DNA of 64,000 nucleotides from an uncultured Oscillospiraceae bacterium (GCA_934622035.1 CAKTVG010000003.1:89360-153359), one strand, 5' to 3'. Positions 9,513-18,864 are shown, numbered from the stretch's first letter. Program-made: numbers and translations. Notes: generated by a model from the sequence alone, not told the origin.

Positions 9513-10658
9513 TCACACAGCGTTCAGAACGGCGCTCCGCGCCGCCGCGTCGCTGCTCAGAATTTCCTCCAGCTCCGGCTGCGCGGCAAAGGGAACCGTG
9601 TCCATTGCCCGCCGCACCAGCCGCGGAACGTCATAAAAGCCGATCGCATCCTGCAAAAACAGGGCGACCGCCGCCTCGTTCGCGCCGTTCATCACGGCAC
9701 AGGTATTGCCGCCGCGCTCCACCGCCTCCCGCGCAAGCGCAAGGCAGGGGAAGCTCTCCGGATCCGGGCGGTCAAAGGTCAAAGGCCCACAGGACAAAAG
9801 ATCCAGTCCCGCCGCAGGGTTGGTCTGCCGTGCCGGGTAAGTCAGCGCCAGCCGGATGGGTACGCGCATATCCGGCACACCGAGCTGCGCAAGCATTGCG
9901 CCGTCCCGGAATTCCACCAGAGAATGCACGATGCTCTGCCGGTGAATCACCACGTCCACCTGAGAAAGCGGCATGCCATAAAGGTGCATCGCCTCGATGA
10001 CCTCCAGGCCCTTGTTCATCAGTGTAGCACAATCTATGGTGATTTTATGCCCCATTTTCCAGTTTGGATGCTTCAAAGCATCGTTTTTTGTCACAGTCCT
10101 CAGCTCCTCCGGCGTTTTCCCGAAGAAGGGGCCGCCGGAGCAGGTCAGGATCAGTCTGCGGATCTCGCGTTTATCGCGGCAGCCCATCAGGCACTGGAAA
10201 ATCGCCGAGTGCTCGGAATCCACGGGGATGATCTCCGCGCCGTACTCCCGCGCCGCCTGCATCACGAGGCTGCCCGCACAGACGAGCGTTTCCTTGTTGG
10301 CCAGGGCGATGCGTTTTTTCTTCCGGATAGCCGCCAGCGTTGGCTTCAGGCCAAGCATGCCGACCACCGCCGTCACAACGGTATCCGCCCGCTCATGCTC
10401 CGCCGCCGCAAGCAAGCCCTCCATACCGGAAAGAATGCGGATGGACTGGTTGCCCAGTGCATCTCTCAGCTGCTGCGCCGCCTCCGGCGTCGCCATCACG
10501 GCAAGCTCCGGCCGGAATTTTCTGCACTGCTCAGCCATGCGTGCGACATTGCCGCCCGCGGTCAGCGCAGCCACCCGAACGGGAAGCTGCTCGACCACCT
10601 CCAGCGTCTGCCGCCCGATGGAGCCGGTGCTGCCGAGGATCGATACGCACTTCGTCAT
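9513..10658 (-). CDS. dxr: 1-deoxy-D-xylulose-5-phosphate reductoisomerase
   Basis: 381 residues. Converts DXP to MEP with NADPH. Seen: N-terminal nucleotide-binding GSTGSIG (9-15), ANKETLV (about 120-126) and the metal/substrate motif DSEHSAIFQ (147-155, Asp147 and Glu149 as metal ligands), then the MNKGLEVIEA segment. One base separates the cdsA stop from this start. With ispG it makes two MEP enzymes in a single operon with uppS, so isoprenoid precursor and carrier-lipid synthesis are co-expressed. Confidence 0.96.
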   Translation of the reverse strand: MTKCVSILGSTGSIGRQTLEVVEQLPVRVAALTAGGNVARMAEQCRKFRPELAVMATPEAAQQLRDALGNQSIRILSGMEGLLAAAEHERADTVVTAVVGMLGLKPTLAAIRKKKRIALANKETLVCAGSLVMQAAREYGAEIIPVDSEHSAIFQCLMGCRDKREIRRLILTCSGGPFFGKTPEELRTVTKNDALKHPNWKMGHKITIDCATLMNKGLEVIEAMHLYGMPLSQVDVVIHRQSIVHSLVEFRDGAMLAQLGVPDMRVPIRLALTYPARQTNPAAGLDLLSCGPLTFDRPDPESFPCLALAREAVERGGNTCAVMNGANEAAVALFLQDAIGFYDVPRLVRRAMDTVPFAAQPELEEILSSDAAARSAVLNAV

Positions 10659-10659
10659 A

Positions 10660-11502
10660 TTATTTCACCGCAAAGGGAATGAGCAGCATCAGGATCTCCG
10701 CCATGGGGGCGACAATCATCGTGCTGTCGAAGCGGTCGAGAATGCCGCCATGGCCCGGCAGAAGATTGCCGTAATCCTTGATGCCCACCTGGCGCTTGAC
10801 GACGGAGAGCGTCAGATCGCCGATGATGGAGCCGATCGCACCAACCACGCCGTAAATGGCGGCATAGAAATAGTTGACCTGCGTGAAGCCAAAGCATTTG
10901 TTCAAAAGGAGCGTATACAGCACCATCGCCAGCACATTAGCCGCCACGCCGCCGATCGCGCCCTCGACCGTCTTCTTCGGGCTGATGACCGGCGCGAGCT
11001 TATGCTTGCCGCAGGCGCGGCCGACAAAGTACGCGCCGCTGTCGGCAACCATGGACAGAAGGAAGGCGACGAGAATAAAGAACTTGCCGTCCTCCAACCC
11101 GCGCAGGCGCACCAGTGCGCCGAGAAGGAAGGGATAGATAAAGCCGCTGAACACCGCCACGCACAGGGCCGTGAATTGCAGCTTGGTATGCGCCGCCAGC
11201 AGCTCGCAGAACAGGGCGGTAAAGTAGACAAACAGGCCGATCAGCATGCTGACCCAGAGCGCATGCTCCGAGACGACCGCGCAGGCGCGCAGCCAGGACC
11301 ACATGACCGTCGCCGCCGCCATCAGAGCGGTGTAGCAAAGGATGCGCTTATGCTTCAGGATTCCCGTGCGCCACAGCATCTCATAGGCCGCGATGACGCA
11401 GGCCGCCGCGAACAGAATTGCCGTCGCCAGCGGCGGCAGGAACAGCACCACCGCCAGCAGCAGCGGCAGACCAATACAGGCAACCAGAATTCGAGTACCC
11501 AT
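10660..11502 (-). CDS. cdsA: Phosphatidate cytidylyltransferase (CDP-diacylglycerol synthase)
   Basis: 280 residues, multi-pass membrane protein (seven to eight hydrophobic segments) making CDP-diacylglycerol from phosphatidate and CTP. The family signature is near residues 151-200: MVADSGAYFVGR, then SPKKTVEGAIGG (174-185). Start supported by GGAGG upstream, overlapping the uppS stop region. Position between uppS and dxr is the usual Firmicutes order. Confidence 0.94.
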   Translation of the reverse strand: MGTRILVACIGLPLLLAVVLFLPPLATAILFAAACVIAAYEMLWRTGILKHKRILCYTALMAAATVMWSWLRACAVVSEHALWVSMLIGLFVYFTALFCELLAAHTKLQFTALCVAVFSGFIYPFLLGALVRLRGLEDGKFFILVAFLLSMVADSGAYFVGRACGKHKLAPVISPKKTVEGAIGGVAANVLAMVLYTLLLNKCFGFTQVNYFYAAIYGVVGAIGSIIGDLTLSVVKRQVGIKDYGNLLPGHGGILDRFDSTMIVAPMAEILMLLIPFAVK

Positions 11503-11504
11503 TT

Positions 11505-12239
11505 TTATTTCACTCCTCCAAAGCGGCGGCTGCGGCCATTATAGGCGGCAATCGCCTTTTCCAGCTCCTTCGGCCCAAAATCGGGCCAGAGCACATCTGT
11601 AAAATAATATTCCGCATAGGCAGACTGCCATAACAGAAAATTGGACGTTCTCAGCTCACCGCCCGGCCGGATCACCAGCTCCGGATCCGGAATGCCTGCG
11701 GAATACATCCGCGCCGAGAAGGCGTCCTCCGTCAGATCCTCCGGACGGCACTTCCCTTCCACGCAGTCGCGCGCAAACCGCTGCGCCGCGCGAAGAATCT
11801 CCATTCTGCCACCGTAGTTCAGGCAGAAATTGACCTGCACGCCCTCGTATTTCTGCGAACGCTCGGCCGTGATGCGCGCCTCCTCCTGCAATTCCGGCGA
11901 AAGGCGCGTCAAATCCCCAAAGAAGCAGAAGCGGACGCGGTTTTTGTCCATATCCCGGATCAGCTCGCGCAGATAGCGCTCAAGCAGATCCATGATAGCG
12001 TCCACCTCCTCCTCGGAGCGCTTCCAGTTCTCCGTGGAAAATGCATAGACCGTCAGATATTTCAGTCCGATGGATTTTGCGTAGTTTGCAATGGTGCGGA
12101 AGGCCTCCGCGCCCACCTTGTGTCCCGCCTGGCGAGGCATGCCGCGCTTCTTTGCCCAGCGCCCGTTGCCGTCCATGATGATGGCGATGTGTGTTGGTAC
12201 GGGGCGGGAAAGCTGCGGCGCTTTTTTATGAAAAAACAT
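11505..12239 (-). CDS. uppS: Undecaprenyl diphosphate synthase (cis-prenyltransferase)
   Basis: 244 residues. Condenses isopentenyl diphosphate units onto FPP to give the C55 cell-wall lipid carrier. Seen: IIMDGNGRWAKKRG (20-33, catalytic Asp23) and the C-terminal substrate-binding block with RPGGELRTSNFLLWQ. It starts after GGAGAG. The 52-base gap from frr holds a strong hairpin, so levels may differ from the genes before it. Confidence 0.96.
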   Translation of the reverse strand: MFFHKKAPQLSRPVPTHIAIIMDGNGRWAKKRGMPRQAGHKVGAEAFRTIANYAKSIGLKYLTVYAFSTENWKRSEEEVDAIMDLLERYLRELIRDMDKNRVRFCFFGDLTRLSPELQEEARITAERSQKYEGVQVNFCLNYGGRMEILRAAQRFARDCVEGKCRPEDLTEDAFSARMYSAGIPDPELVIRPGGELRTSNFLLWQSAYAEYYFTDVLWPDFGPKELEKAIAAYNGRSRRFGGVK

Positions 12240-12253
12240 GGCTTCTCTCCAAA

Positions 12254-12281
12254 ATCGCAGCCGCCGGAGGGCGGCTGCGAT
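12254..12281 (-). terminator. Hairpin between frr and uppS, possible attenuator
   Basis: Perfect 12-bp GC-rich stem (ATCGCAGCCGCC with its complement) and 4-base loop, followed on the minus strand by only four T. It probably acts as a partial terminator or mRNA stabiliser within the operon. Confidence 0.55.
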
Positions 12282-12291
12282 AAAGTAGTCT

Positions 12292-12846
12292 TTACAGTTC
12301 CATCAATTCCTTTTCCTTGACGGCGCAGGCCTCGTCGACCTTCTTGATATACTTGTCGGTCAGCTCCTGCAAATCCTTCTCGGCCTTCTTCTGATCGTCC
12401 TCGGTGATCTCGGACTTCTTCTTCAGGCTCTTGATGTAGTCCATCGCGTCGCGGCGAATATTGCGCACGGCGACCTTCGCATCCTCGCCGTACTTTTTGA
12501 CCTGCTTGGTCAGCTCGCGGCGGCGCTCCTCGGTGAGCTGCGGGAAGACAAGTCGAATCACACGGCCGTCATTCTGCGGATTGATGCCGAGGTCGGATGT
12601 CTGAATGGCCTTTTCGATCTTCTTGAGCAGGCTGCCGTCCCAGGGCTGGATGACCAGCGTGCGGGCATCGGGAGAAGAGATCGTGCCGACCTGGCCGACC
12701 GGCGTATCTACGCCGTAGTACTCCACCGTGATGCGGTCGAGCACACGCGCGTTTGCGCGGCCTGCGCGAACCGCGCCGAAGTCCTCCTGAAGCACCTCCA
12801 GGGTCTTTTCCATTTTTCTCGAGTATTCCTTGAAATCTACTGCCAT
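12292..12846 (-). CDS. frr: Ribosome recycling factor
   Basis: 184 residues, the standard length. Splits post-termination ribosomes with EF-G. Seen: long helical arms and the conserved VRAGRANARVLDRI, PWDGSLLKKIEKAI and LTEERRRELTKQVKKYGEDA segments. Start ATG at 12846 follows GGAGGAAAAATAAA, one base after the pyrH stop. Confidence 0.97.
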   Translation of the reverse strand: MAVDFKEYSRKMEKTLEVLQEDFGAVRAGRANARVLDRITVEYYGVDTPVGQVGTISSPDARTLVIQPWDGSLLKKIEKAIQTSDLGINPQNDGRVIRLVFPQLTEERRRELTKQVKKYGEDAKVAVRNIRRDAMDYIKSLKKKSEITEDDQKKAEKDLQELTDKYIKKVDEACAVKEKELMEL

Positions 12847-12847
12847 T

Positions 12848-13570
12848 TTATTTTTCCTCCTTAACGACTGTGCCGATTTTTTCGCCCATCACAACGCGCA
12901 GGATGTTTTCCGGATCCTTGAGCGCGAAGAGAATGATGGGAATGTGGTTATCCATAGAGAGCGAGGTTGCGGTGCTGTCCATAACCATGAGGTGACGCGC
13001 GAGAATTTCATCATAGGTGATTTCGTCGAACTTCACGGCATCGGGATTCTTCACGGGGTCGTCGGAATAGACGCCGTCCACGTTCTTTGCAAGCAGGATA
13101 GCGTCCGCGTTGATCTCCGCCGCACGCAGAACCGCGCCGGTGTCCGTGGAGAAGAAGGGGTTGCCCGTTCCGCAGCCGAAGATCACGACTCTGCCCTTTT
13201 CCAGATGGCGGATGGCCTTGCCGCGAATATACGGCTCTGCGATGCGGCTCATCTCGATGGCCGTCTGCACGCGAACCTCCACACCGCGCTGCTCCAGGCT
13301 GTCCGCCAGCGCCAGGCAGTTGATCACCGTCGCCAGCATGCCCATATGATCCGCGCGCGTGCGCTCCATCCGTTCGCCGCCGTCCTTCAGACCGCGCCAG
13401 AAGTTGCCGCCGCCGACAACAATACCTACCTGCACGCCGGCCTGCACGCACTTTTTCACCACGTCGCAGACCTCGCCGATTACATCAAAATTCAACCCAC
13501 GATGGGCATCGCCGGCAAGCGCCTCGCCGCTGATCTTGAGCAGCACGCGCTTATACTTCGGCTCGTTCAT
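12848..13570 (-). CDS. pyrH: UMP kinase
   Basis: 240 residues, amino-acid kinase fold; phosphorylates UMP to UDP. Seen: KRVLLKISGEALAG at the N-terminus, GIVVGGGNFWRG, and DSTATSLSMDN near the C-terminal UMP site. First gene of the eight-gene operon, preceded by AGAAGGAG and by its own promoter in the gap shared with glnS. Confidence 0.97.
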   Translation of the reverse strand: MNEPKYKRVLLKISGEALAGDAHRGLNFDVIGEVCDVVKKCVQAGVQVGIVVGGGNFWRGLKDGGERMERTRADHMGMLATVINCLALADSLEQRGVEVRVQTAIEMSRIAEPYIRGKAIRHLEKGRVVIFGCGTGNPFFSTDTGAVLRAAEINADAILLAKNVDGVYSDDPVKNPDAVKFDEITYDEILARHLMVMDSTATSLSMDNHIPIILFALKDPENILRVVMGEKIGTVVKEEK

Positions 13571-13607
13571 GGGAAACCACTCCTTCTATTTTCATCTCAA
13601 TGTCCTT

Positions 13608-13636
13608 ATTCTATAATACTTCCGCCGAATTGACAA
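13608..13636 (-). promoter_or_regulatory. Promoter of the pyrH-polC operon
   Basis: Minus-strand TTGTCA (13631-13636), 17-bp spacer, TAGAAT (13608-13613), about 40 bases before the pyrH start. Confidence 0.65.
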
Positions 13637-13719
13637 CCGGAATTTCTCGATTTCACAGAATGTTTTCATTTTTTCTGTCTGCCGGGCGAATTTTCTTGTC
13701 AAAATGCACGGAAATAGCA

Positions 13720-13748
13720 TTGCAGATTTGGGGAAATTGATATATAAT
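13720..13748 (+). promoter_or_regulatory. Promoter of glnS
   Basis: TTGCAG (13720-13725), 17-bp spacer, perfect TATAAT (13743-13748). The implied start of transcription, near 13755, gives a leader of about 30 bases, which rules out the upstream in-frame ATG at 13704. Confidence 0.8.
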
Positions 13749-13784
13749 AGGCGCGACACAATCTTTCGAGAGAGGATGACAAAA

Positions 13785-15467
13785 ATGGCGGAAGAACTGA
13801 ACCGCATGGAAACCAAGAATTTCATCGAAGCGTTTGTGGAGGAGGACATCTCCGCAGGCGGACAATATGAGGGCATGCAGGTCCACACCCGCTTCCCGCC
13901 CGAGCCGAACGGCTATCTGCACATCGGCCACTGCAAGGCGCTGTGCATCGACTTCGGCACCGCCGAAAAGTTCGGCGGCATCTGCAACCTCCGCATGGAT
14001 GACACCAACCCCACCAAGGAGGATACGGAGTACGTCGACGCCATCAAGGAGGACATCAAGTGGCTGGGCTTCACCTGGGACGACCGCTTCTATTATGCCT
14101 CTCAGTATTTTGACAAGATGTATGAATGCGCCGAGGCGCTGATCAAAAAGGGTCTGGCCTATGTCTGCGAGCTGACGCCAGAGCAGATGCGCGAATACCG
14201 CGGCGACCTGACCACTCCGGCCCGCAGCCCCTACCGCGACCGGCCGATCGAAGAATCCCTCGATCTCTTCCGCCGGATGAAGGCGGGCGAATTCCCGAAC
14301 GGCGCCATGACGCTGCGTGCGAAGATCGACCTTGCCTCCGGCAACTTCAACATGCGCGACCCGGCAATCTACCGCATCAATCACATGCCCCACCATGCCA
14401 CGGGCGACAAGTGGTGCATCTATCCCATGTACGACTTTGCCCATCCCATTGAGGATGCCATGGAGCACATCACCCACTCGCTGTGCTCTCTGGAATTCGA
14501 GGCGCACCGTCCGCTGTACAACTGGGTCATCGAGCACTGCGACCTGCCTGCAAAGCCCCGGCAGATCGAATTTGCCCGTCTCGGCATCAACTACACCGTC
14601 ATGTCCAAGCGCAAGCTGCGCCTGCTCGTCGAGGAGCACCGCGTTGCCGGCTGGGACGACCCGCGCATGCCGACGCTGTGCGGCCTGCGCCGCCGCGGCT
14701 ACACGCCCAAGTCCATCCGCAATTTCTGCGAACGCATCGGCGTGGCAAAAACCGCCTCCACCGTGGAGTACGCTTTCCTGGAGCACTGCCTGCGTGAGGA
14801 TCTGAACGAGACGGCAACGCGCACCATGGCCGTGCTGCATCCCGTTCGCCTGACCGTCACGAACTATCCTGAGGGTCAGAGCGAGGTTTTCTCCGTGGAA
14901 AACCATCCGAACCATCCCGAAATGGGCACTCGCGAGATCACCTTCTCCCGCGACCTGTGGATTGAGGCCGACGATTTCATGGAGGAAAAGGTTGGCAAGT
15001 TCTTCCGTCTCTTCCCCGGTAATGAGGTCCGCCTGAAGGGCGCCTATGTCGTCAAGTGCACCGGCTGCGTCAAGGACACCGGCGGCAACGTCACCGAGGT
15101 ACTCTGCGAATATGATCCCGCCTCCCGCGGCGGCGATCCCGCCGACGGCCGCAAGATCAAATCCACCATTCACTGGGTGGACGCGCACAACGCCGTGGAT
15201 GCCGAGGTTCGCCTGTATTCCAACCTCTTCTCTGACCCGGAGCCGGACGCCGCGGACAAGAATTTCCTTGACTGCCTGAATCCCGACTCTCTGGAGATTC
15301 TCACCGGCTGCAAGATCGAGGCCGGTCTGGAGCATGCCGCCGCCCCCGCCGCCTACCAGTTCATGCGGCTCGGCTACTTCTGCCCGGACAAGGATTCCAC
15401 GCCGGAGCACCCGGTCTTCAACCGTTCCGTCAGCCTGAAGGACAGCTACAAGCCCGAAGCAAAGTAA
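13785..15467 (+). CDS. glnS: Glutaminyl-tRNA synthetase
   Basis: 560 residues. Class I synthetase charging tRNA-Gln directly. Seen: RFPPEPNGYLHIGH (36-49), the KMSKS-loop variant VMSKRKL, the GlnRS-specific FEAHRPLYNWVI and a C-terminal anticodon-binding beta-barrel. The start ATG at 13785 has GAGAGAGG nine bases upstream; the ATG three codons earlier is too close to it. Having GlnRS means this organism does not rely only on the GatCAB amidotransferase route for Gln-tRNA. Confidence 0.96.
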   Translation: MAEELNRMETKNFIEAFVEEDISAGGQYEGMQVHTRFPPEPNGYLHIGHCKALCIDFGTAEKFGGICNLRMDDTNPTKEDTEYVDAIKEDIKWLGFTWDDRFYYASQYFDKMYECAEALIKKGLAYVCELTPEQMREYRGDLTTPARSPYRDRPIEESLDLFRRMKAGEFPNGAMTLRAKIDLASGNFNMRDPAIYRINHMPHHATGDKWCIYPMYDFAHPIEDAMEHITHSLCSLEFEAHRPLYNWVIEHCDLPAKPRQIEFARLGINYTVMSKRKLRLLVEEHRVAGWDDPRMPTLCGLRRRGYTPKSIRNFCERIGVAKTASTVEYAFLEHCLREDLNETATRTMAVLHPVRLTVTNYPEGQSEVFSVENHPNHPEMGTREITFSRDLWIEADDFMEEKVGKFFRLFPGNEVRLKGAYVVKCTGCVKDTGGNVTEVLCEYDPASRGGDPADGRKIKSTIHWVDAHNAVDAEVRLYSNLFSDPEPDAADKNFLDCLNPDSLEILTGCKIEAGLEHAAAPAAYQFMRLGYFCPDKDSTPEHPVFNRSVSLKDSYKPEAK

Positions 15468-15478
15468 ACAAGAGCAAA

Positions 15479-15505
15479 CGCCCCTGCGGAGTCTCCGCAG
15501 GGGCG
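15479..15505. terminator. Bidirectional hairpin between glnS and the GNAT gene
   Basis: Perfect 12-bp stem (CGCCCCTGCGGA with its complement) with a 3-base loop, 12 bases after the glnS stop and 16 bases from the convergent acetyltransferase stop. The T-runs are weak on both sides. Confidence 0.65.
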
Positions 15506-15521
15506 CATTGTTTCTGATTCC

Positions 15522-16451
15522 TCAGGGCAGGCAGGCAAAGGCTCTGCCCAGCGGCACGGTAAAGCCGAGGCTTTGATACATCTTCTCGTCACAGGGCGCG
15601 CAGCAGACGGTCAGGCTTGCAATGCCCCACTCCACGCACCGGCGCCGCGCCGTCTCGGCAAGCTGCCGGGCAATTCCCTGCTTTCGAAAGACCGGCTCGA
15701 CATAGAAATCCTCCAGCACGGCGTTATCCGCGCAGGCAAAGGTGGAAAAGCACCGCACAACGCTGCACATTCCCACTGCGCGGTAGCCGCGCTTCGCGAG
15801 AAAGAACGTGATTTTTCCTTCCCGGATCGCAGCGGAGAGCCGTTTCTGTTTTTCTTCCGTCAGGGCTTCCTCGCCGATTTCCTGCAAATAGCCGTTTTCA
15901 AGCTTTTTCAGCTGCCAGTCCTCCGGATCGGAAAGTACCTCAACGGTAAACGGAAGCGTTTCCTGCGGCGGCAGGAGCAGCAGCGGGTCGCCCCACTCGT
16001 CGGCGCCATTTTTCCGAAAACCGACGCTCTGCCAGAAGCGAAGCCGCCGCGGGTCGCTGCCATAGTTCAGCTCCGCATAATGCGCGCCGTGTGCTTCCGC
16101 CCAACGCAGCAGCACCTTCGCGCAGGCTCTTCCCGTTCCGCTTCCGCGGAATTCCGGAAGAACGCAGAATTCTTCCACAAAGCACTTCCCGTCCTCGCTT
16201 GTGTAGATCGACGCCATTGAAAAGCCGATGTCCCGGCCGTCCCGGCAGAAAAAGAGATAGTACAGCCTGTCCTGCGGACGTGCATGCAGCTGCTGCACCT
16301 GGCTCCGGTATTCCTCGCCAAAGAAATACGCCCGGTCCTCGTCCTCCGGATCCGGCAGGACATCCCGCCGGAAGTACTCGTAGAGCTGCTCCCAAAAGGC
16401 GGCAACGTCCGTTTCCGTGCGTGCCTCACGGATGGTGATTTGATTTTCCAT
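15522..16451 (-). CDS. Tandem-domain GNAT N-acetyltransferase
   Basis: 309 residues with two GNAT folds. The first (about 5-150) has the acetyl-CoA loop VLPEFRGSGTGRACAK (97-112), and the second (about 165-309) has VEPVFRKQGIARQLAE with an LGF tail. Each would transfer an acetyl group from acetyl-CoA to an amine. The substrate is unknown; family members modify antibiotics, peptides, polyamines or proteins. Start follows GGAGG. Convergent with glnS; a hairpin separates it from the GH25 gene upstream. Confidence 0.85.
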   Translation of the reverse strand: MENQITIREARTETDVAAFWEQLYEYFRRDVLPDPEDEDRAYFFGEEYRSQVQQLHARPQDRLYYLFFCRDGRDIGFSMASIYTSEDGKCFVEEFCVLPEFRGSGTGRACAKVLLRWAEAHGAHYAELNYGSDPRRLRFWQSVGFRKNGADEWGDPLLLLPPQETLPFTVEVLSDPEDWQLKKLENGYLQEIGEEALTEEKQKRLSAAIREGKITFFLAKRGYRAVGMCSVVRCFSTFACADNAVLEDFYVEPVFRKQGIARQLAETARRRCVEWGIASLTVCCAPCDEKMYQSLGFTVPLGRAFACLP

Positions 16452-16475
16452 TTTATTTCCTCCAAAAAATGATTC

Positions 16476-16501
16476 GGAGGGTTAGGGAACGTGAACCCTC
16501 C
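16476..16501 (-). terminator. Hairpin terminator after the GH25 gene
   Basis: An 8-bp stem (GGAGGGTT with its complement) and 10-base loop, followed on the minus strand by GAATCATTTTTTG. Confidence 0.6.
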
Positions 16502-16560
16502 ATACACGGTTAAATTCCATAAAAGCTCACCCTTTCCTGAGAAGTTTGATTCCAAACGTC

Positions 16561-17391
16561 TTAATCCGACGCGGTATCCGGCAAAAAGAACAAATCCAGA
16601 TCGACGCTGCCCTCGATGCCGTCCACCGTTCCGGCGTCCGTGTATTGCAGACAGTCGAAGTGGTAGACGAAATCCGGCGTGGCGTCATACTCCGCCAGCC
16701 AGAGCGTGAACTCCTGAAGCTTAGAGAGGTCAAAATAGCGATAGCCGAGGCTCTGGTTGAAATAGACACCCGCCTCAAAGCCGTTGCGGCGCACCACCTT
16801 GCAGAAAGCCACGGCGCAGTCCGTCAGCGGCAGGCCGTCCGGAGACGGGATGCGCTCGGAGCCGCTGACCGTTTCCCAATCGTAAAACAGCGGCAGATCC
16901 AGCGTCCGCTCGCCGATCAGCTCGCAGGCATAGGAGGCCTCCTCCCGCGCCTGCTGCACGTCCATCGCCTGGGAGAAGAAGTAGGCGCCGACCTTCAGCC
17001 CGGCCGCCTTCGCGCCGTCGTAGTATCCGGCAAAGGTCTCGTCCTCGCGCAGACCGCCCTCGGTGTAGCCGCGATAGCCCACGCGCAGCACAACAAACTC
17101 CACGCCGCTCTCGCGAACCTTCTGCCAATCCACGCTCTGCTGATGCTCAGAGACGTCGATGCCAACCATGTGCTGCATTGCGCGATAGCGCAGAAAGCCG
17201 TCCTCCTCGTAAAAAGCGGACGCGTCATATGTATTGCGGGCGATCTGCGGCGTATCCTCGCCGGCAGCCGGCGTGCCAAAGAAGCGCCAATAGATCAGGG
17301 TAATGACCAGCGCCGCGACGGCCAGTGCCATCAGGATGATCAGAACGCCGCGCAGAATTCCGGACATGCGTTTTTTCTTTCTTCTTGCCAT
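16561..17391 (-). CDS. Membrane-anchored GH25 lysozyme
   Basis: 276 residues. A basic N-terminus (MARRKKKR) and a signal-anchor helix (about 13-35) precede a GH25 muramidase barrel that hydrolyses the MurNAc-GlcNAc bond of peptidoglycan. Seen: MVGIDVSEHQ (75-84, catalytic Asp79) and FYDWETV (169-175, with Asp171 and catalytic Glu173). No cell-wall repeat domain follows, so it probably works at the membrane face during wall turnover. Diverges from the CapA-like gene; each has its own promoter. Confidence 0.9.
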   Translation of the reverse strand: MARRKKKRMSGILRGVLIILMALAVAALVITLIYWRFFGTPAAGEDTPQIARNTYDASAFYEEDGFLRYRAMQHMVGIDVSEHQQSVDWQKVRESGVEFVVLRVGYRGYTEGGLREDETFAGYYDGAKAAGLKVGAYFFSQAMDVQQAREEASYACELIGERTLDLPLFYDWETVSGSERIPSPDGLPLTDCAVAFCKVVRRNGFEAGVYFNQSLGYRYFDLSKLQEFTLWLAEYDATPDFVYHFDCLQYTDAGTVDGIEGSVDLDLFFLPDTASD

Positions 17392-17418
17392 GCCGCACTC
17401 CTTATCTTTTTATTTACC

Positions 17419-17447
17419 AGTATATCATGCCCGTCAAGCCGCCGCAA
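17419..17447 (-). promoter_or_regulatory. Promoter of the GH25 gene
   Basis: Minus-strand TTGCGG (17442-17447), 17-bp spacer, TATACT (17419-17424). Confidence 0.6.
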
Positions 17448-17469
17448 GGCGCTGCAGAAAAATTAGGGC

Positions 17470-17498
17470 TTGTATGCAAGGAGGAAATGTTGTAAAAT
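17470..17498 (+). promoter_or_regulatory. Promoter of the CapA-like gene
   Basis: TTGTAT (17470-17475), 17-bp spacer, TAAAAT (17493-17498). Confidence 0.6.
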
Positions 17499-17533
17499 AA
17501 AAGGAGTTTATCTTTACTTTTGGAGGTTTTTCC

Positions 17534-18688
17534 TTGAAACGTTTCCTTTGCGGCATATTTTCGCTGTTTTTTCTTCTGCTCTGCGGCTGTGCGACGGAGC
17601 AGCCCACCGCATCCTCCGGCGCCGTGCAGGGCGATACCCGCGCCACGCTCTGCGCCGTGGGCGATATCTACTTTCCTGAAAACATCCTCAAAACGCTGAA
17701 AAGCGAGGACGATTATATCGCCCTCTTCGGCGACACCGTCAACACCGTCGCCGCTGCCGATCTGGCCATTGGCAACTTCGAGGGCAACTTCGCAGGCACG
17801 CCCTACACCGGCGGCAGCTACCCCGACGAAGCCGCCGCTGCGCTCGCCAATGCAGGCTTTGACCTTCTGCAAACCGCCAATTCCTTCAGCATTGAAAACG
17901 GTCTGACCGGTCTGGCGCGGACAAAATCCGTCATCGAAGGCGAGCAGCTCACCGCCCTCGGCACCTACACCAGCCAGGCGGACGCCAATGCAAACCGCGT
18001 GGTCGTGCGCGAGGTCAACGGCATCCGCATCGCCTTCGTCGCCTTCACCAAGGGACTGGGCAGCATGAGTATCCCCGCCGGTTCGGAATACTGCGTCAAC
18101 CTGCTCTACACGGACTACAGCGGCAACTATTCCCGCGTGGACACCGCCGGAATCACTGCCGTTCTGGAACAGGCGCAGCAGCTTCAGCCGGATATCATCG
18201 TCGCCGCGCTCCACTGGGGCAGCGAGGACAGCGCCGAAGTCAGCAAAACACAGACAGAGATCGCAGACCTTCTGCTCAAAAACGGTGTGGACGTCATTCT
18301 CGGCTCACACACGCACCGCGTCGGCCCGCTGGAGCGGCGTACGGTCTATTCTGCCGCCGGGACGGAAAAGGAAGCCGTCATCGCCTATGGTCTGGGCGAC
18401 TACTGCGCCGTGGAAGAGGGCGGTGTCCGGGCGGGTCTGATGCTGAATCTGGAATTCACCAAGGACGGCAGCACCGGCCTTACCACGGTCACAAGCGTCA
18501 GCTATGTGCCCATCGCGACCGCAGATCTCGGTGCCGATGCAAAGCGGCGCTATGAGGTTCTGAACATGGACAATGCCATTGCGCTCTACGAAAGCAATTA
18601 TTATGCCCGCGTCTCCGATGAGCTGTACCAAACGCTCGTCTCCCGCCGCGAAAAGCTGGAAGAGGCGCTCTTCCCCACAGCAGAATAG
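17534..18688 (+). CDS. CapA-like metallophosphoesterase lipoprotein
   Basis: 384 residues starting at TTG 17534, with TGGAGG seven bases upstream. Lipoprotein signal ends LLLCGC (probable lipidated Cys19). The mature part is a calcineurin-like fold of the CapA/PgsA (poly-gamma-glutamate synthesis) family: AVGDIYF, IGNFEGNF, ALHWGSE and LGSHTHRVG carry the metal ligands. CapA proteins take part in anchoring or making capsular polyglutamate, but no capB/capC neighbours are seen, so a stand-alone surface phosphoesterase is equally possible. Confidence 0.85.
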   Translation: MKRFLCGIFSLFFLLLCGCATEQPTASSGAVQGDTRATLCAVGDIYFPENILKTLKSEDDYIALFGDTVNTVAAADLAIGNFEGNFAGTPYTGGSYPDEAAAALANAGFDLLQTANSFSIENGLTGLARTKSVIEGEQLTALGTYTSQADANANRVVVREVNGIRIAFVAFTKGLGSMSIPAGSEYCVNLLYTDYSGNYSRVDTAGITAVLEQAQQLQPDIIVAALHWGSEDSAEVSKTQTEIADLLLKNGVDVILGSHTHRVGPLERRTVYSAAGTEKEAVIAYGLGDYCAVEEGGVRAGLMLNLEFTKDGSTGLTTVTSVSYVPIATADLGADAKRRYEVLNMDNAIALYESNYYARVSDELYQTLVSRREKLEEALFPTAE

Positions 18689-18691
18689 TAT

Positions 18692-18731
18692 AAAAACAGG
18701 ACGTCCTTTTTCAAAAGGACGTCCTGTTTTT
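18692..18731. terminator. Strong terminator after the CapA-like gene
   Basis: Near-perfect inverted repeat AAAAACAGGACGTCC with its complement, followed by a T-run on the plus strand. It starts three bases after the stop codon. Confidence 0.85.
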
Positions 18732-18864
18732 CTTTCTCATTTCAAAGCGGTAGCTACTTGCACCGTTGTCCATTGGCCTGCTCCTTTCCGAAGGGGATTT
18801 CTCCTCCCTTCATCTATTAGTCGAATCCAAATCGGAAAAGTCTCACCGGAATCTGCTGTTTTTT

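Noticed and set aside
13653..15410. A 585-codon open frame on the minus strand opposite glnS.
   Set aside because: Shadow of glnS: complete GlnRS motifs are on the other strand with promoter and ribosome binding site; the antisense product has no recognisable domain.
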